Assembly (NCBI GenBank): GCA_027492415.1
Contig: JAPUEV010000209.1
Span: 1,667-17,055 of the forward strand
Direction: 5' to 3'
Source: Ignavibacteria bacterium
Lineage (GTDB): Bacteria > Bacteroidota > Ignavibacteria > Tepidaquicellales > OLB5
Length of the DNA: 15,389 bases
A model generated the notes under the pieces. That model had not been told where the DNA came from. It saw only the letters and a program-made list of their open reading frames with translations, and did not search any database. The position numbers and the translations under genes were made by a program. The stretch's first letter is position 1. Every line of letters starts with the position of its first letter. Below, piece after piece: positions 8,846 through 15,309 of the stretch.

Positions 8846-8871
8846 AAAGGACGCTATATATAGCGTCCTTT
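8846..8871 (-). terminator. Intrinsic terminator of the T9SS-cargo gene
   Basis: A perfect 26-bp palindrome whose core is GGACGCTATATATAGCGTCC, flanked by A and T runs. In the leftward transcript the stem is followed by six U residues and begins 22 nt after the stop codon of the secreted-protein gene (8894). On the plus strand only three T residues follow, so it should work mainly leftwards, insulating the downstream DUF2723 promoter. Confidence 0.85.
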
Positions 8872-8893
8872 AATTAATAATTGTTTATTGACC

Positions 8894-9823
8894 TTATTTT
8901 ACTAAAATCATTTTGTTCGTTTTGATAAAATCTCCTGAAGTTAACCTGTAATAATATGAACCGCTTGGCAGACCTGAAGCATTGAAGTCATATTTATAAG
9001 TACCGGGTTTTAACTCCTGGTTAACCAGTGTGGAAACAGTTTGTCCCAAAGAATTAAATATCTCAAGGCTAACATTGCCGGTTTTTGCAATACTGAATTC
9101 AATATTCGTAGTCGGATTAAAAGGATTGGGATAATTTTGCTTAAGCTCAAATCTTTGAGGTACTTCATTGCTTATAGTTTGTATCCCGATAGCACTGTGA
9201 TTACCAATAAACACATTATCGATATTACACCATAACCCGTCAACTGCAGTATTCATATTGTACCTGAATCCTATACAAATTGTTTGGCCGGCATAAGCAC
9301 TGAGATCGAATTTATGCTGTGTCCAATCATTGGTGTTCAATGGTGTGCCGCTTGAATCCAGGCTTTTTATTGTTGCAAGTTTTGTGATCACTGCCGCAGG
9401 ATCCTGATCAAAGCATACATAAACCTGCATTGTATCAAGATACGGCTGATATGTGGAGTCAGAACCTATCAGCATCATCCAGATCAAGCTATCACCAGCC
9501 TGTGCGGAAAATGTTGATGTAAATACCCAATCATCATTTATTCCATTGCCACCTTGACCTGCATACCAGGGAATTTCTAATGATTTAGTGCCGATTGCCC
9601 GGGGTCTGGTTGGTCCATTCCCAAAATGAACACTTGTATCCCTTACAGCCCAGCCAATAGCAGGATAATTATTATCAACATCAATTTTAACCCAGCCAAC
9701 GGGAATGCTATCAGGGCTTTGGAGAGGCAGTGATTCGAAATCAGACTGGAAAACAATTCTTTGTGCAGATGTAAAAGGTGTAAAAAGAACAAGGAACAGT
9801 AATAAAGTTAAAATTTTTTTCAT
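8894..9823 (-). CDS. Secreted protein, choice-of-anchor J-like domain plus T9SS C-terminal sorting domain
   Basis: A 309-residue exported protein. The signal peptide is MKKILTLLLFLVLFTPFTSA with likely cleavage before Q21. Residues 23-208 form a jelly-roll-like domain resembling choice-of-anchor J/cleaved-adhesin domains: FQSDFE near the start, IPVGW, a GGNGINDDWVFTSTF segment, and a final strand pair GIGFRY-like (IGFRYNM) and CNIDNVFIG. A T9SS type A sorting domain follows (226-309) with NYPNPFNPTTNIEFSI, SLEIFNSLGQ, LKPGTYKYDF, GLPSGSYYYRL and a terminal KMILVK. Such a protein is exported by Sec, then by T9SS, and its tail is removed when it is attached or released at the surface. No catalytic motif is visible, so binding or adhesion is the best guess. 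It is monocistronic, with its own terminator, divergent from hldD. A GGGGG lies only 4 nt before the ATG, too close for a good Shine-Dalgarno. Confidence 0.88.
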   Translation of the reverse strand: MKKILTLLLFLVLFTPFTSAQRIVFQSDFESLPLQSPDSIPVGWVKIDVDNNYPAIGWAVRDTSVHFGNGPTRPRAIGTKSLEIPWYAGQGGNGINDDWVFTSTFSAQAGDSLIWMMLIGSDSTYQPYLDTMQVYVCFDQDPAAVITKLATIKSLDSSGTPLNTNDWTQHKFDLSAYAGQTICIGFRYNMNTAVDGLWCNIDNVFIGNHSAIGIQTISNEVPQRFELKQNYPNPFNPTTNIEFSIAKTGNVSLEIFNSLGQTVSTLVNQELKPGTYKYDFNASGLPSGSYYYRLTSGDFIKTNKMILVK

Positions 9824-9934
9824 ATTACCCCCATTGGTTAAGTATTTTGTTTTTTGAATTTAAGGAAACTTAATGATTTCATCATACAATTTCTACTGAA
9901 AAATGGAAATTAATTATGCAGTTATCTTTAATAA

Positions 9935-9966
9935 ATTGAATTAGATGCCTTAAAAACGTAAATTTG
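9935..9966 (+). promoter_or_regulatory. Bacteroidota-type promoter of hldD
   Basis: ATTG (9935-9938), a 20-nt spacer and TAAATTTG (9959-9966) match the Bacteroidota -33/-7 pattern. The -7 element ends 19 nt before the ATG at 9986, implying a very short leader with no Shine-Dalgarno. Spacing and -33 tetramer are identical to those before the DUF2723 gene. Confidence 0.55.
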
Positions 9967-9985
9967 TAAATAAAATATTACTTAA

Positions 9986-10972
9986 ATGAAAATTATTACT
10001 GGCGGTGCAGGTTTTATCGGGAGCGCGATTTGCTGGAGGCTGAATACCCTCGGAAATCATGATATACTAATTGTTGATGAAGATACAAATGGTACCAAAG
10101 AGCTGAATCTGAAAGAGCTGGATTTTGTAGATTTTATTGATAAAGATTCATTCCTGAAAAAAATTAATACAGGTGCTATTAATTATAAGGTTGATACTAT
10201 TTATCACATGGGAGCCTGCAGCTCTACCACAGAGAGCAACATGGATTACCTTATTGAAAATAATGTTGAGTATTCTAAATCACTTGGCAATTGGTGCTTA
10301 AAGAATAATGCCAAGTATATCTATGCATCAAGTGCCGCAACTTATGGTGATGGCTCTGAAGGCTTTGATGATGATATTGCAATAATCCCAAAACTAAAGC
10401 CCCTTAACAAATACGGACTATCCAAACAAATGTTTGATATGTGGGTAATTGAAAACAAGCTTGATACAAAGTTCACCGGGCTAAAGTACTTTAATGTGTA
10501 CGGACCCAATGAAAACCACAAAGGGCATATGAAAAGTATGATAAATAAATCATACCAGCTGGTAAAGGAAACAGGTAAGCTTAAGCTTTTCAGATCAATG
10601 AACCCTGAGTATAAAGATGGCGAGCAGAAGCGTGATTTTGTTTATGTAAAGGATGCGGTTGAAATGACCCTGTTCTTTGATCCATTTAACGAAGAAGGCA
10701 AAAATGCCACCGGTATTTATAATGTAGGTTCAGGTGAAGCTAATACATGGCTCACTGTAGCACATGCAATATTTAAAGCACTGGGTAAAGAGCCTGAAAT
10801 TGAGTTTGTTGAACTGCCCGATGAGCTTAAGAACCAATACCAGTATTACAGCAAGGCAAATCTGGCAAAATTAAAGGCTGCAGGTTATACAAAACCGGTA
10901 ATGAAAATTGAAGATGCAATTGAAGATTATGTAAAGAATTATCTTGTAACAGATAAATATTTAAGCGTCTAA
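9986..10972 (+). CDS. hldD: ADP-L-glycero-D-manno-heptose 6-epimerase
   Basis: A 328-residue extended short-chain dehydrogenase/reductase, close to the usual length of about 310 for HldD (RfaD/GmhD). The NAD(P)-binding loop GGAGFIG is at residues 6-12. GACSSTTE (76-83), SSAATYG (115-121), catalytic YGLSK (Y143, K147), KYFNVYGPNE (167-176) followed by HKGHM, and QKRDFVYVKD are all signatures of this epimerase rather than of general UDP-sugar epimerases. It converts ADP-D-glycero-D-manno-heptose to the L-glycero form, the last step in making the activated heptose of the LPS inner core, in the cytoplasm. The GT9 heptosyltransferase-like gene in this window is a likely consumer of the product. 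It has its own promoter and is transcribed alone, divergent from the T9SS-cargo gene and convergent with the GT2 gene. No clear terminator lies in the 41-bp gap after it. Confidence 0.92.
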   Translation: MKIITGGAGFIGSAICWRLNTLGNHDILIVDEDTNGTKELNLKELDFVDFIDKDSFLKKINTGAINYKVDTIYHMGACSSTTESNMDYLIENNVEYSKSLGNWCLKNNAKYIYASSAATYGDGSEGFDDDIAIIPKLKPLNKYGLSKQMFDMWVIENKLDTKFTGLKYFNVYGPNENHKGHMKSMINKSYQLVKETGKLKLFRSMNPEYKDGEQKRDFVYVKDAVEMTLFFDPFNEEGKNATGIYNVGSGEANTWLTVAHAIFKALGKEPEIEFVELPDELKNQYQYYSKANLAKLKAAGYTKPVMKIEDAIEDYVKNYLVTDKYLSV

Positions 10973-11013
10973 CTAATTAACCGGCTTGGGATTTTGGTAT
11001 TTGAAATACTTTA

Positions 11014-11757
11014 CTATCTTACCTGTTCCCATACCTGGCTGATAGACTTATTTTTAAAGAACACTGAAAATGAATTTTTCGTCCAGTCACCGAATACTTT
11101 AATGTAACCAAATTTCCTGTACCTGCGGGGTGATTCAAATACAAGCAGCCCGTTCAGGAACTTTATCTTACCTTTGCCCGAAAGTTTTATCCTCCTGTAC
11201 AGGTCATAATCTTCACCGGCTGCCAAAAGCTCATTATAGCCATTCACCTTGCTGAAGATATCAGCGCGTACCATTTGGCACTCACCCCTGCCCATACCCA
11301 TACCAGCCTTATTCAGCAGCCTTACATAATTATTATAGAACCCGTGAAACAGCTTATCCGATAGCCTTACATCATCAGGGAATACATGGAACCGGCATGT
11401 GAGGGCATAATTTTTTTCATCTTTAAAAGCGTTAAGTGTTTGCTTAAAAAACTTCCCGGTATCTTCTATCAATGTATCAGCATTTAAGAAGTAAAGGTAT
11501 TTACCTGATGCAGCTTTGGCTCCCGCATTTCTGCCTTTGGGAATATTCTGCGTTTCCCCTTTTACGGCATTTACTACCTTATCAACAGTGCCGGTTAACA
11601 GCTCAAGGGTTTTATCTGTGCTGCCGCCATCTGAAATTATTACTTCAATATTATATTTTTCTTTCAGGGTTTTGGGGAACTGCTCAAGAGTTTTAACTAT
11701 GAGCTTTTCTTCGTTCAGTGTGGGAATGATTACGCTTATTTGCGGGGTACCTGGCAC
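11014..11757 (-). CDS. Glycosyltransferase family 2
   Basis: A 247-residue GT-A fold enzyme. It starts with the nucleotide-binding strand ISVIIPTLNEE (7-17), then ISDGGSTD (41-48), a DXD-like NADT (92-95), GMGMGRGECQMVR (152-164) and the acceptor/catalytic-base region GEDYDLYRR (181-189). It transfers a sugar from a nucleotide donor to a lipid or glycan on the cytoplasmic side; donor and acceptor cannot be read from sequence. The C-terminus (FGDWTKNSFSVFF) is aromatic and may touch the membrane. The start is GTG at 11757. In-frame codons upstream back to a TAA at 11785-11787 include only weak start candidates such as CTG and ATT, so the N-terminus is slightly uncertain. It lies just beyond the rpmB terminator, so it probably has its own promoter; TTATTTTG at 11803-11796 is a one-mismatch -7 candidate. 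Confidence 0.87.
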   Translation of the reverse strand: MPGTPQISVIIPTLNEEKLIVKTLEQFPKTLKEKYNIEVIISDGGSTDKTLELLTGTVDKVVNAVKGETQNIPKGRNAGAKAASGKYLYFLNADTLIEDTGKFFKQTLNAFKDEKNYALTCRFHVFPDDVRLSDKLFHGFYNNYVRLLNKAGMGMGRGECQMVRADIFSKVNGYNELLAAGEDYDLYRRIKLSGKGKIKFLNGLLVFESPRRYRKFGYIKVFGDWTKNSFSVFFKNKSISQVWEQVR

Positions 11758-11805
11758 AGTTGGAATGTTTAACAGTATTTTAATTTACTCTTATACAAAA
11801 TAATA

Positions 11806-11830
11806 GGAGTGTAAACGAGGTTTACACTCC
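11806..11830 (-). terminator. Intrinsic terminator of the rpmB transcript
   Basis: A perfect 11-bp stem, GGAGTGTAAAC (11806-11816) with GTTTACACTCC (11820-11830), closes a 3-nt loop. In the leftward transcript it lies 26 nt after the rpmB stop and is followed by TATTATTTTG, a U-rich tract. No rightward gene ends here, so it serves rpmB and separates it from the GT2 gene. Confidence 0.8.
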
Positions 11831-11856
11831 CTTCAAAAACTTTTAATATAAAAAGA

Positions 11857-12084
11857 TCAGCCTGCGTTCTTAAGCTCTGCAACCATCTTAGCATAGCCCT
11901 TTTTCTTCAGGGTTCTTAGCGCGCTGGTTGATATCCTTAAAGTAACGTATTTGTTCTGTTCCTCAACCCAAATGCGTTTAACTCTCAGGTTAGGGAGCTG
12001 TTTTCTTTTTGTCTTATTGTGCGCATGAGAAACGTGGTTTCCTGATAGCGGCTTTTTTCCTGTTAATTCGCAAACTTTTGACAT
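11857..12084 (-). CDS. rpmB: 50S ribosomal protein L28 (bL28)
   Basis: A 75-residue basic protein with the L28 pattern: the start MSKVCELTGKKPLSGNHVSH, then the HNKTKRKQLPNL segment, RVKRIWVEEQNKYVTLRIS and the closing STSALRTLKKKG. Length is normal for the family. It is a structural component of the large ribosomal subunit. A GGAAGAG lies about 10 nt upstream of the ATG. It follows a 68-residue basic protein after 60 bp, and a strong hairpin terminator comes after it, so the two genes form a short leftward operon. The L33 gene (rpmG), a common partner of L28 elsewhere, is not present here. Confidence 0.96.
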   Translation of the reverse strand: MSKVCELTGKKPLSGNHVSHAHNKTKRKQLPNLRVKRIWVEEQNKYVTLRISTSALRTLKKKGYAKMVAELKNAG

Positions 12085-12144
12085 TGCTGTTTTCTCTTCC
12101 GGATTAAATGATTCTTATCTTCGAAATTCTGTTTTAAATTTTGG

Positions 12145-12351
12145 TTACTGCGGTTTATACGGTTTTAATGATGTTTCGTACACCTTCTGCATTCTCTCAA
12201 GGAATTTCCAGGTGCCTTTTTCTGTCTTAACGGATTCAATGAATTTAACATTAAGAAGCTTTGTCTCTTTTCCTGTTTCCGGATCAATTACTGTAGCGGC
12301 TTTTTTGCCTAATTTTCCGGCTTTATCCGCAAATGTTTGTTGTTTAGCCAT
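12145..12351 (-). CDS. Small basic conserved-looking protein encoded upstream of rpmB
   Basis: A 68-residue protein rich in Lys (16 residues) with no signal peptide or membrane segment. The N-terminal third (AKQQTFADKAGKLGKKAAT) is basic. The middle carries DPETGKETK. The C-terminal half (VKFIESVKTEKGTWKFLERM) predicts alternating strand and helix. Position beside rpmB and the pattern VKxxKTxKGxxxFxE recall the small DUF4295 proteins that sit beside L28/L33 genes in many Bacteroidota, but the resemblance is from memory and weak. A ribosome-associated role is only a guess. Its ATG is the first codon after a -7-like TATTTTTG (12392-12385), 33 nt upstream. The lysine-rich composition and operon position make it a real gene rather than a chance frame. 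Confidence 0.75.
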   Translation of the reverse strand: MAKQQTFADKAGKLGKKAATVIDPETGKETKLLNVKFIESVKTEKGTWKFLERMQKVYETSLKPYKPQ

Positions 12352-12384
12352 TGGTCTTTATGATTCTATTTTCTGTTAAAGCTA

Positions 12385-12392
12385 CAAAAATA
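12385..12392 (-). promoter_or_regulatory. Putative -7 element (TATTTTTG) of the small protein-rpmB operon
   Basis: On the minus strand TATTTTTG matches TAnnTTTG and ends 33 nt before the ATG at 12351. At the expected distance upstream there is no TTG (the sequence is CTTT), so only half the promoter pattern is present. Confidence 0.35.
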
Positions 12393-12404
12393 AAAGAAAA
12401 ATAC

Positions 12405-13418
12405 TTAAAAATAAAGTCCATACCAGACTCCCTCAGGAGAAATTTTTACTGCAGGCATGGGGAAATGGAAAAAATTCAGGATTTTCTTGAATTTTACCAT
12501 AAAATCTGACTTACCGGGAAGCTCTTTCACGTCAATATCCAGGGCTAAGAGCCATTGAACTTTGGCTGAGGAGCTGCCGGTTACATGGCTGGCATTGCTG
12601 ATGCTCATTCCAAGCGCTAATGCAAGGAAATTTGGGTAAAATTTGGCTTTTGTTACCGATTTGGGCAATGCTATCATCGGGTTAACGCTTAGCCAGAAGG
12701 TCATATTGGTGTAATCATCCAGCAGGTCATCCTGGTTTGCCACCTTTTTCTTGAGCCACTCAGGCTTAAATGACCACTTAAAGTTCACATACTGAAGCGG
12801 GGGAGCAATACTTTGCAGGAACGGGTATACTGCTCCAAAAACATTAGCGCCCATATCACCCCAGTCAAAGCCCCAGTTAGGAGCAAATCCATCATTCACT
12901 TCTATATATGTTTCATATGCCAGCGAGGTTAACGCGCCAAATAGCAGCGATTTTTTTGGCGAGAGCCCCGTCCACTCATACGCCACTGATGTAGCTACGG
13001 TGAAGAAGTTCGCAGTATATATATGAGAGGCTTTATCAATATTCCTTGCGTAATAACCATCGGCGGCAAACTTAAAATAGTCGCGCTTATCTTTCCACCA
13101 CGTGTTGGAGTAATATATGTGGAATCCGGTGAACACTCCCGCGGCAACTACGCCCAGTACTGTCATCTTAACCGGGTTTACCTTATAAGGCTTCATCTTG
13201 TGATAATTCTTTAAAGTGAAATTATCCTTATCGATCAGGTCATACTTTTTCTGCTGCGGCTTGGTCTTTTCATAAAGCAAGGAGTGTTCAGATCTTTCCT
13301 TCAGCTTAAGCCTGATCTCAGGATCATTGCTGCTGCCAAATGAACTGTTATCGCCGGCATAAATGCCCGCGGATGAGAGGAGAGATAAAACAATAATATT
13401 CAGTATTAATTTTCTCAT
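12405..13418 (-). CDS. DUF2279-type exported protein, paralogue A
   Basis: A 337-residue protein with a signal peptide (MRKLILNIIVLSLLSSAGIYA) and no lipobox cysteine. LKLKERS is at 37-43. A hydrophobic helix (about 84-103) precedes WWKDKRDYFKF. The conserved core follows: DKASH (128-132), EWTGLSP (148-154), SLAYETYIEVNDGFAP (165-180) and GFDWGDMGAN (183-192). This DKxxH...E...D...GxSxxD...N pattern is that of DUF2279 (PF10043, which includes E. coli YfiM), whose function is not established. The C-terminal 120 residues, starting near NFKWSF and passing LPGKSDFM, look like beta strands and may sit in the outer membrane. Its ATG overlaps by one base the TAA of paralogue B, so translation is probably coupled. 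Family call good; role unknown. Confidence 0.82.
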   Translation of the reverse strand: MRKLILNIIVLSLLSSAGIYAGDNSSFGSSNDPEIRLKLKERSEHSLLYEKTKPQQKKYDLIDKDNFTLKNYHKMKPYKVNPVKMTVLGVVAAGVFTGFHIYYSNTWWKDKRDYFKFAADGYYARNIDKASHIYTANFFTVATSVAYEWTGLSPKKSLLFGALTSLAYETYIEVNDGFAPNWGFDWGDMGANVFGAVYPFLQSIAPPLQYVNFKWSFKPEWLKKKVANQDDLLDDYTNMTFWLSVNPMIALPKSVTKAKFYPNFLALALGMSISNASHVTGSSSAKVQWLLALDIDVKELPGKSDFMVKFKKILNFFHFPMPAVKISPEGVWYGLYF

Positions 13419-14404
13419 TACCAGTGTACTTTATAGTGAACGCCCTCTTTATTGAACTGAAGCGCGGGAAGCGGGAGGAAGCGGAAATGGTTGATAACAT
13501 TTTTGAACCACATCATGAATTTTGATTTACCCGGGAGGATCCTTTCCCAGTTGAGGTCAAGCCCGATATAATAATTCTGATACCTGTTTTGCTGGTCCTT
13601 GTAATTGCTTACACCGTATCCGGTTGCGATATTCAGGTAATCGGGCCAGAAATTCTTTGCTTTTTTCGGGAGTAAGTCATGGATATTTACAGAGAGCCAC
13701 ATTGTCTGCCCGTCATAATCATCAAGGAAAGCTCCGTTCTTTTGCCCGGTAGTCAGCTCAGTGGAAGGGTAGTAGCTCCACTTAAAATTAAATGATCTCA
13801 GCGGCTTCCAGTAATACTGCGCAACCGGGTATAAAGCTCCTGTCAGATTAGCGGCTTCATCACCCAATGAAAAGCCCCAGTCAGTTGCGAAGCCGTCTTC
13901 AATTTCCACATCGGTCATGTATGCCAGGCTGAATGCTGCCCCAAGCCACACCGAGGCAGTTGGTGAAAACCCTGACCACTCAAGTGCGCCTCTATAGATT
14001 GCCTGTATAAGTGCTCCGTCAAAAAAATGACCCGCTTTATCCGCGCTCATTGCATAATCCCAGTCATTCTGGAAATGGAATTTTCCGCGCTGGCCTGCCC
14101 ACCATGAATTTTTCTGGTAATTGTGAAGCCATAAAAACGCGCCGGCTGTAATGCCGGTAATAGCGCCTAGCTTGATGTAGTTAACTTTATATTTTTCCTT
14201 TGGCAGCTGGCTTCCCATGTTAACAGATGATTCTGAAGAATTCTTCAGCGAGTCAGCTAAAGCCGATCTTTCTTTCAGCTTTAATACAATATTATTGCTG
14301 CCTGATTGCTGTGAAAAAGCAGCATTAACCAAAATAAGTAATATTAATACCGCAGGTATTTTAAAAATTTTTGTATTCAATATACTAATATACGAAATAT
14401 TCAT
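13418..14404 (-). CDS. DUF2279-type exported protein, paralogue B
   Basis: A 328-residue protein, first of the coupled pair. Residues 1-31 form a long signal sequence (core IPAVLILLILVNAAFS), with no cysteine for lipidation. LKLKERS is at 41-47, as in paralogue A. A hydrophobic helix (about 78-94) precedes WWAGQRGKFHF. The core motifs are DKAGH (122-126), EWSGFSP (142-148), SLAYMTDVEIEDGFAT (159-174) and GFSLGDEAAN (177-186), followed by NFKWSYYPS and LPGKSKFM. The two proteins align along the whole length, so they come from a duplication, but they have diverged a lot outside these motifs. Conserved His/Asp/Glu/Asn positions on hydrophobic segments suggest a membrane-embedded polar site. Upstream sequence shows no clear Shine-Dalgarno or TAnnTTTG promoter within 100 bp. 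Confidence 0.82.
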   Translation of the reverse strand: MNISYISILNTKIFKIPAVLILLILVNAAFSQQSGSNNIVLKLKERSALADSLKNSSESSVNMGSQLPKEKYKVNYIKLGAITGITAGAFLWLHNYQKNSWWAGQRGKFHFQNDWDYAMSADKAGHFFDGALIQAIYRGALEWSGFSPTASVWLGAAFSLAYMTDVEIEDGFATDWGFSLGDEAANLTGALYPVAQYYWKPLRSFNFKWSYYPSTELTTGQKNGAFLDDYDGQTMWLSVNIHDLLPKKAKNFWPDYLNIATGYGVSNYKDQQNRYQNYYIGLDLNWERILPGKSKFMMWFKNVINHFRFLPLPALQFNKEGVHYKVHW

Positions 14405-14559
14405 TAATTCGGGTGTTCCTCAATTTTGACCTAATTTTTTGGTATTCAATGCTGTGGCTGCCGGAGAAAGAATTGTTAAACTGTGGTTTTGCAAGATAAA
14501 CATTCATATTTACAAATAAAATTCCCATAATTAGTAATTAATTAAAAATTTCGGCTTTT

Positions 14560-14658
14560 ATTCATCCGATGACTGAAAAGGCAACAAATACTAAATGTTT
14601 TGATTTCTTAATAGTTTGATGATATTTAATTAGCCATAAACTTAGTCATCGGATGAAT
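14560..14658. repeat. 15-bp inverted repeat pair (copies 1 and 2 of TCATCSGATGA)
   Basis: ATTCATCCGATGACT (14560-14574) and its exact reverse complement AGTCATCGGATGAAT (14644-14658) enclose 69 bp of AT-rich sequence. Each arm is itself nearly palindromic around the core TCATC-S-GATGA, so it could bind a dimeric protein or form a cruciform. Confidence 0.8.
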
Positions 14659-14702
14659 ATAATACAGATGACTCCGGTTTCATCGGATGAATAATACATG
14701 AT
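14646..14702 (+). repeat. Direct repeat of the palindrome with its flank (copies 2 and 3)
   Basis: TCATCGGATGAATATAATACA (starting 14646, 21 bp with one 2-bp insertion relative to its partner) recurs as TCATCGGATGAATAATACA starting at 14680, a 34-bp spacing. The second copy lacks a TA dinucleotide. Confidence 0.7.
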
Positions 14703-14720
14703 AACCCTTTCCAGTCACTT

Positions 14721-14760
14721 TCCAGCGGAAACCCTGTTTTTCTATCAAACGAACGCTGGA
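14721..14760. repeat. Inverted TCCAGCG/CGCTGGA pair
   Basis: TCCAGCG (14721-14727) and CGCTGGA (14754-14760) are reverse complements around a 26-nt loop. They share the CCAGCG word with the 21-bp array downstream, so they look like diverged or inverted relatives of that unit. Confidence 0.5.
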
Positions 14761-14798
14761 CAGCGATTCCCAGCTGTTTTCGGCAAAAGCATGTGACT

Positions 14799-14882
14799 TT
14801 CCAGCGATATTTCGAACGATTCCAGCGGAACCCGGGGCGATTCCAGCGATACTTCGAATGATTCCAGCGATACTTCGAACAG
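14799..14882. repeat. Tandem array of four 21-bp units
   Basis: Four contiguous 21-bp units begin at 14799, 14820, 14841 and 14862. Each starts TTCCAGCG. Units 3 and 4 share TTCCAGCGATACTTCGAA; unit 1 differs from this at one base; unit 2 has a GC-rich middle (GAACCCGGGGCGA). The three bases after TTCGAA vary (CGA, TGA, CAG). The period is a multiple of three, which explains an open minus frame with a 7-residue repeat. No spacers are present, so this is not a CRISPR array. Confidence 0.9.
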
Positions 14883-14891
14883 TCCGGAGGA

Positions 14892-14908
14892 AAGTCATCG
14901 GATGACTT
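14892..14908. repeat. 17-bp near-perfect palindrome (copy 4 of TCATCSGATGA)
   Basis: AAGTCATC-G-GATGACTT is an 8+1+8 palindrome placed 9 bp after the tandem array. It is the longest of the four copies and shares 13 bp, inverted, with copy 1 at 14562-14574. Confidence 0.8.
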
Positions 14909-15139
14909 GTGTGTGACATGTGATTTAAATTTTTATAATGGTATTAAATATATATATGCAATATGCATATTCTGTAATATAATATATGTTGATTGCAAAT
15001 GCAAGGAAAATTTTAAGAAGTTTGTAAAAACAAAAGCCATTACCGCAGGGCCGAATTTAAAAGCGGAACCCCCGACTAAGCTTAATGAAAATGAAAGGTA
15101 AACGATTAATTGTGGTTCTTTTTGTAAGCAGAGATCACA

Positions 15140-15184
15140 TCCCCCCTTTCAGAAATCGAAGAACTGGCGAAGACAGTGGGGGGA
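15140..15184. repeat. C6/G6 inverted repeat
   Basis: TCCCCCC (15140-15146) and GGGGGGA (15178-15184) are exact reverse complements around a 31-nt loop. There is no adjacent T-run on either side, so it is unlikely to be a terminator. It resembles the GC-clamped stems of small interspersed repeats. Confidence 0.5.
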
Positions 15185-15288
15185 CGGAATCTATCAAAAC
15201 TTATTTACCGGGATTGTACCATTATGTTAAAAATACAGAATACTCAGATGGGGGTTATTGCTTTGGTATGATTTATATAAAAAGCTTT

Positions 15289-15309
15289 GCACGCAGAGAC
15301 GCGAAGGCG
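15289..15309. repeat. Short stretch resembling a widespread ACGCAGAGACGCGAAGGCG-type repeat
   Basis: GCACGCAGAGACGCGAAGGC is compositionally unlike the AT-rich surroundings and resembles a short repeat motif I recall from intergenic regions of diverse environmental bacteria. The resemblance is from memory and only one unit is present here. Confidence 0.3.

Noticed and set aside
10995..11010. Terminator between the convergent hldD and GT2 genes
   Set aside because: Only a GTATTTGAAATAC palindrome with an AT stem is present, too weak to call. The related GGTATTTGAAAT word near 8778 is likely coincidence.
11472..11803. Two plus-strand open frames opposite the GT2 gene
   Set aside because: They are antisense shadows of a gene with clear GT2 motifs.
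14465..14520. TAnnTTTG promoter for the DUF2279 pair
   Set aside because: The best candidate (TTTATTTG near 14520-14512, minus strand) has a mismatch at the conserved A and no TTG at the right distance.
14799..14882. CRISPR array
   Set aside because: The 21-bp units are contiguous with no spacers and no cas genes are present.
14680..14919. 79-codon minus-strand open frame with 7-residue repeats (RSIAGI)
   Set aside because: It is the translation of the 21-bp tandem array plus palindromes; no ribosome-binding site, no signal or domain, and the sequence outside the array has no coding character.
14907..15101. 64-codon plus-strand open frame
   Set aside because: It starts inside a palindrome and crosses very AT-rich sequence; no coding signs.
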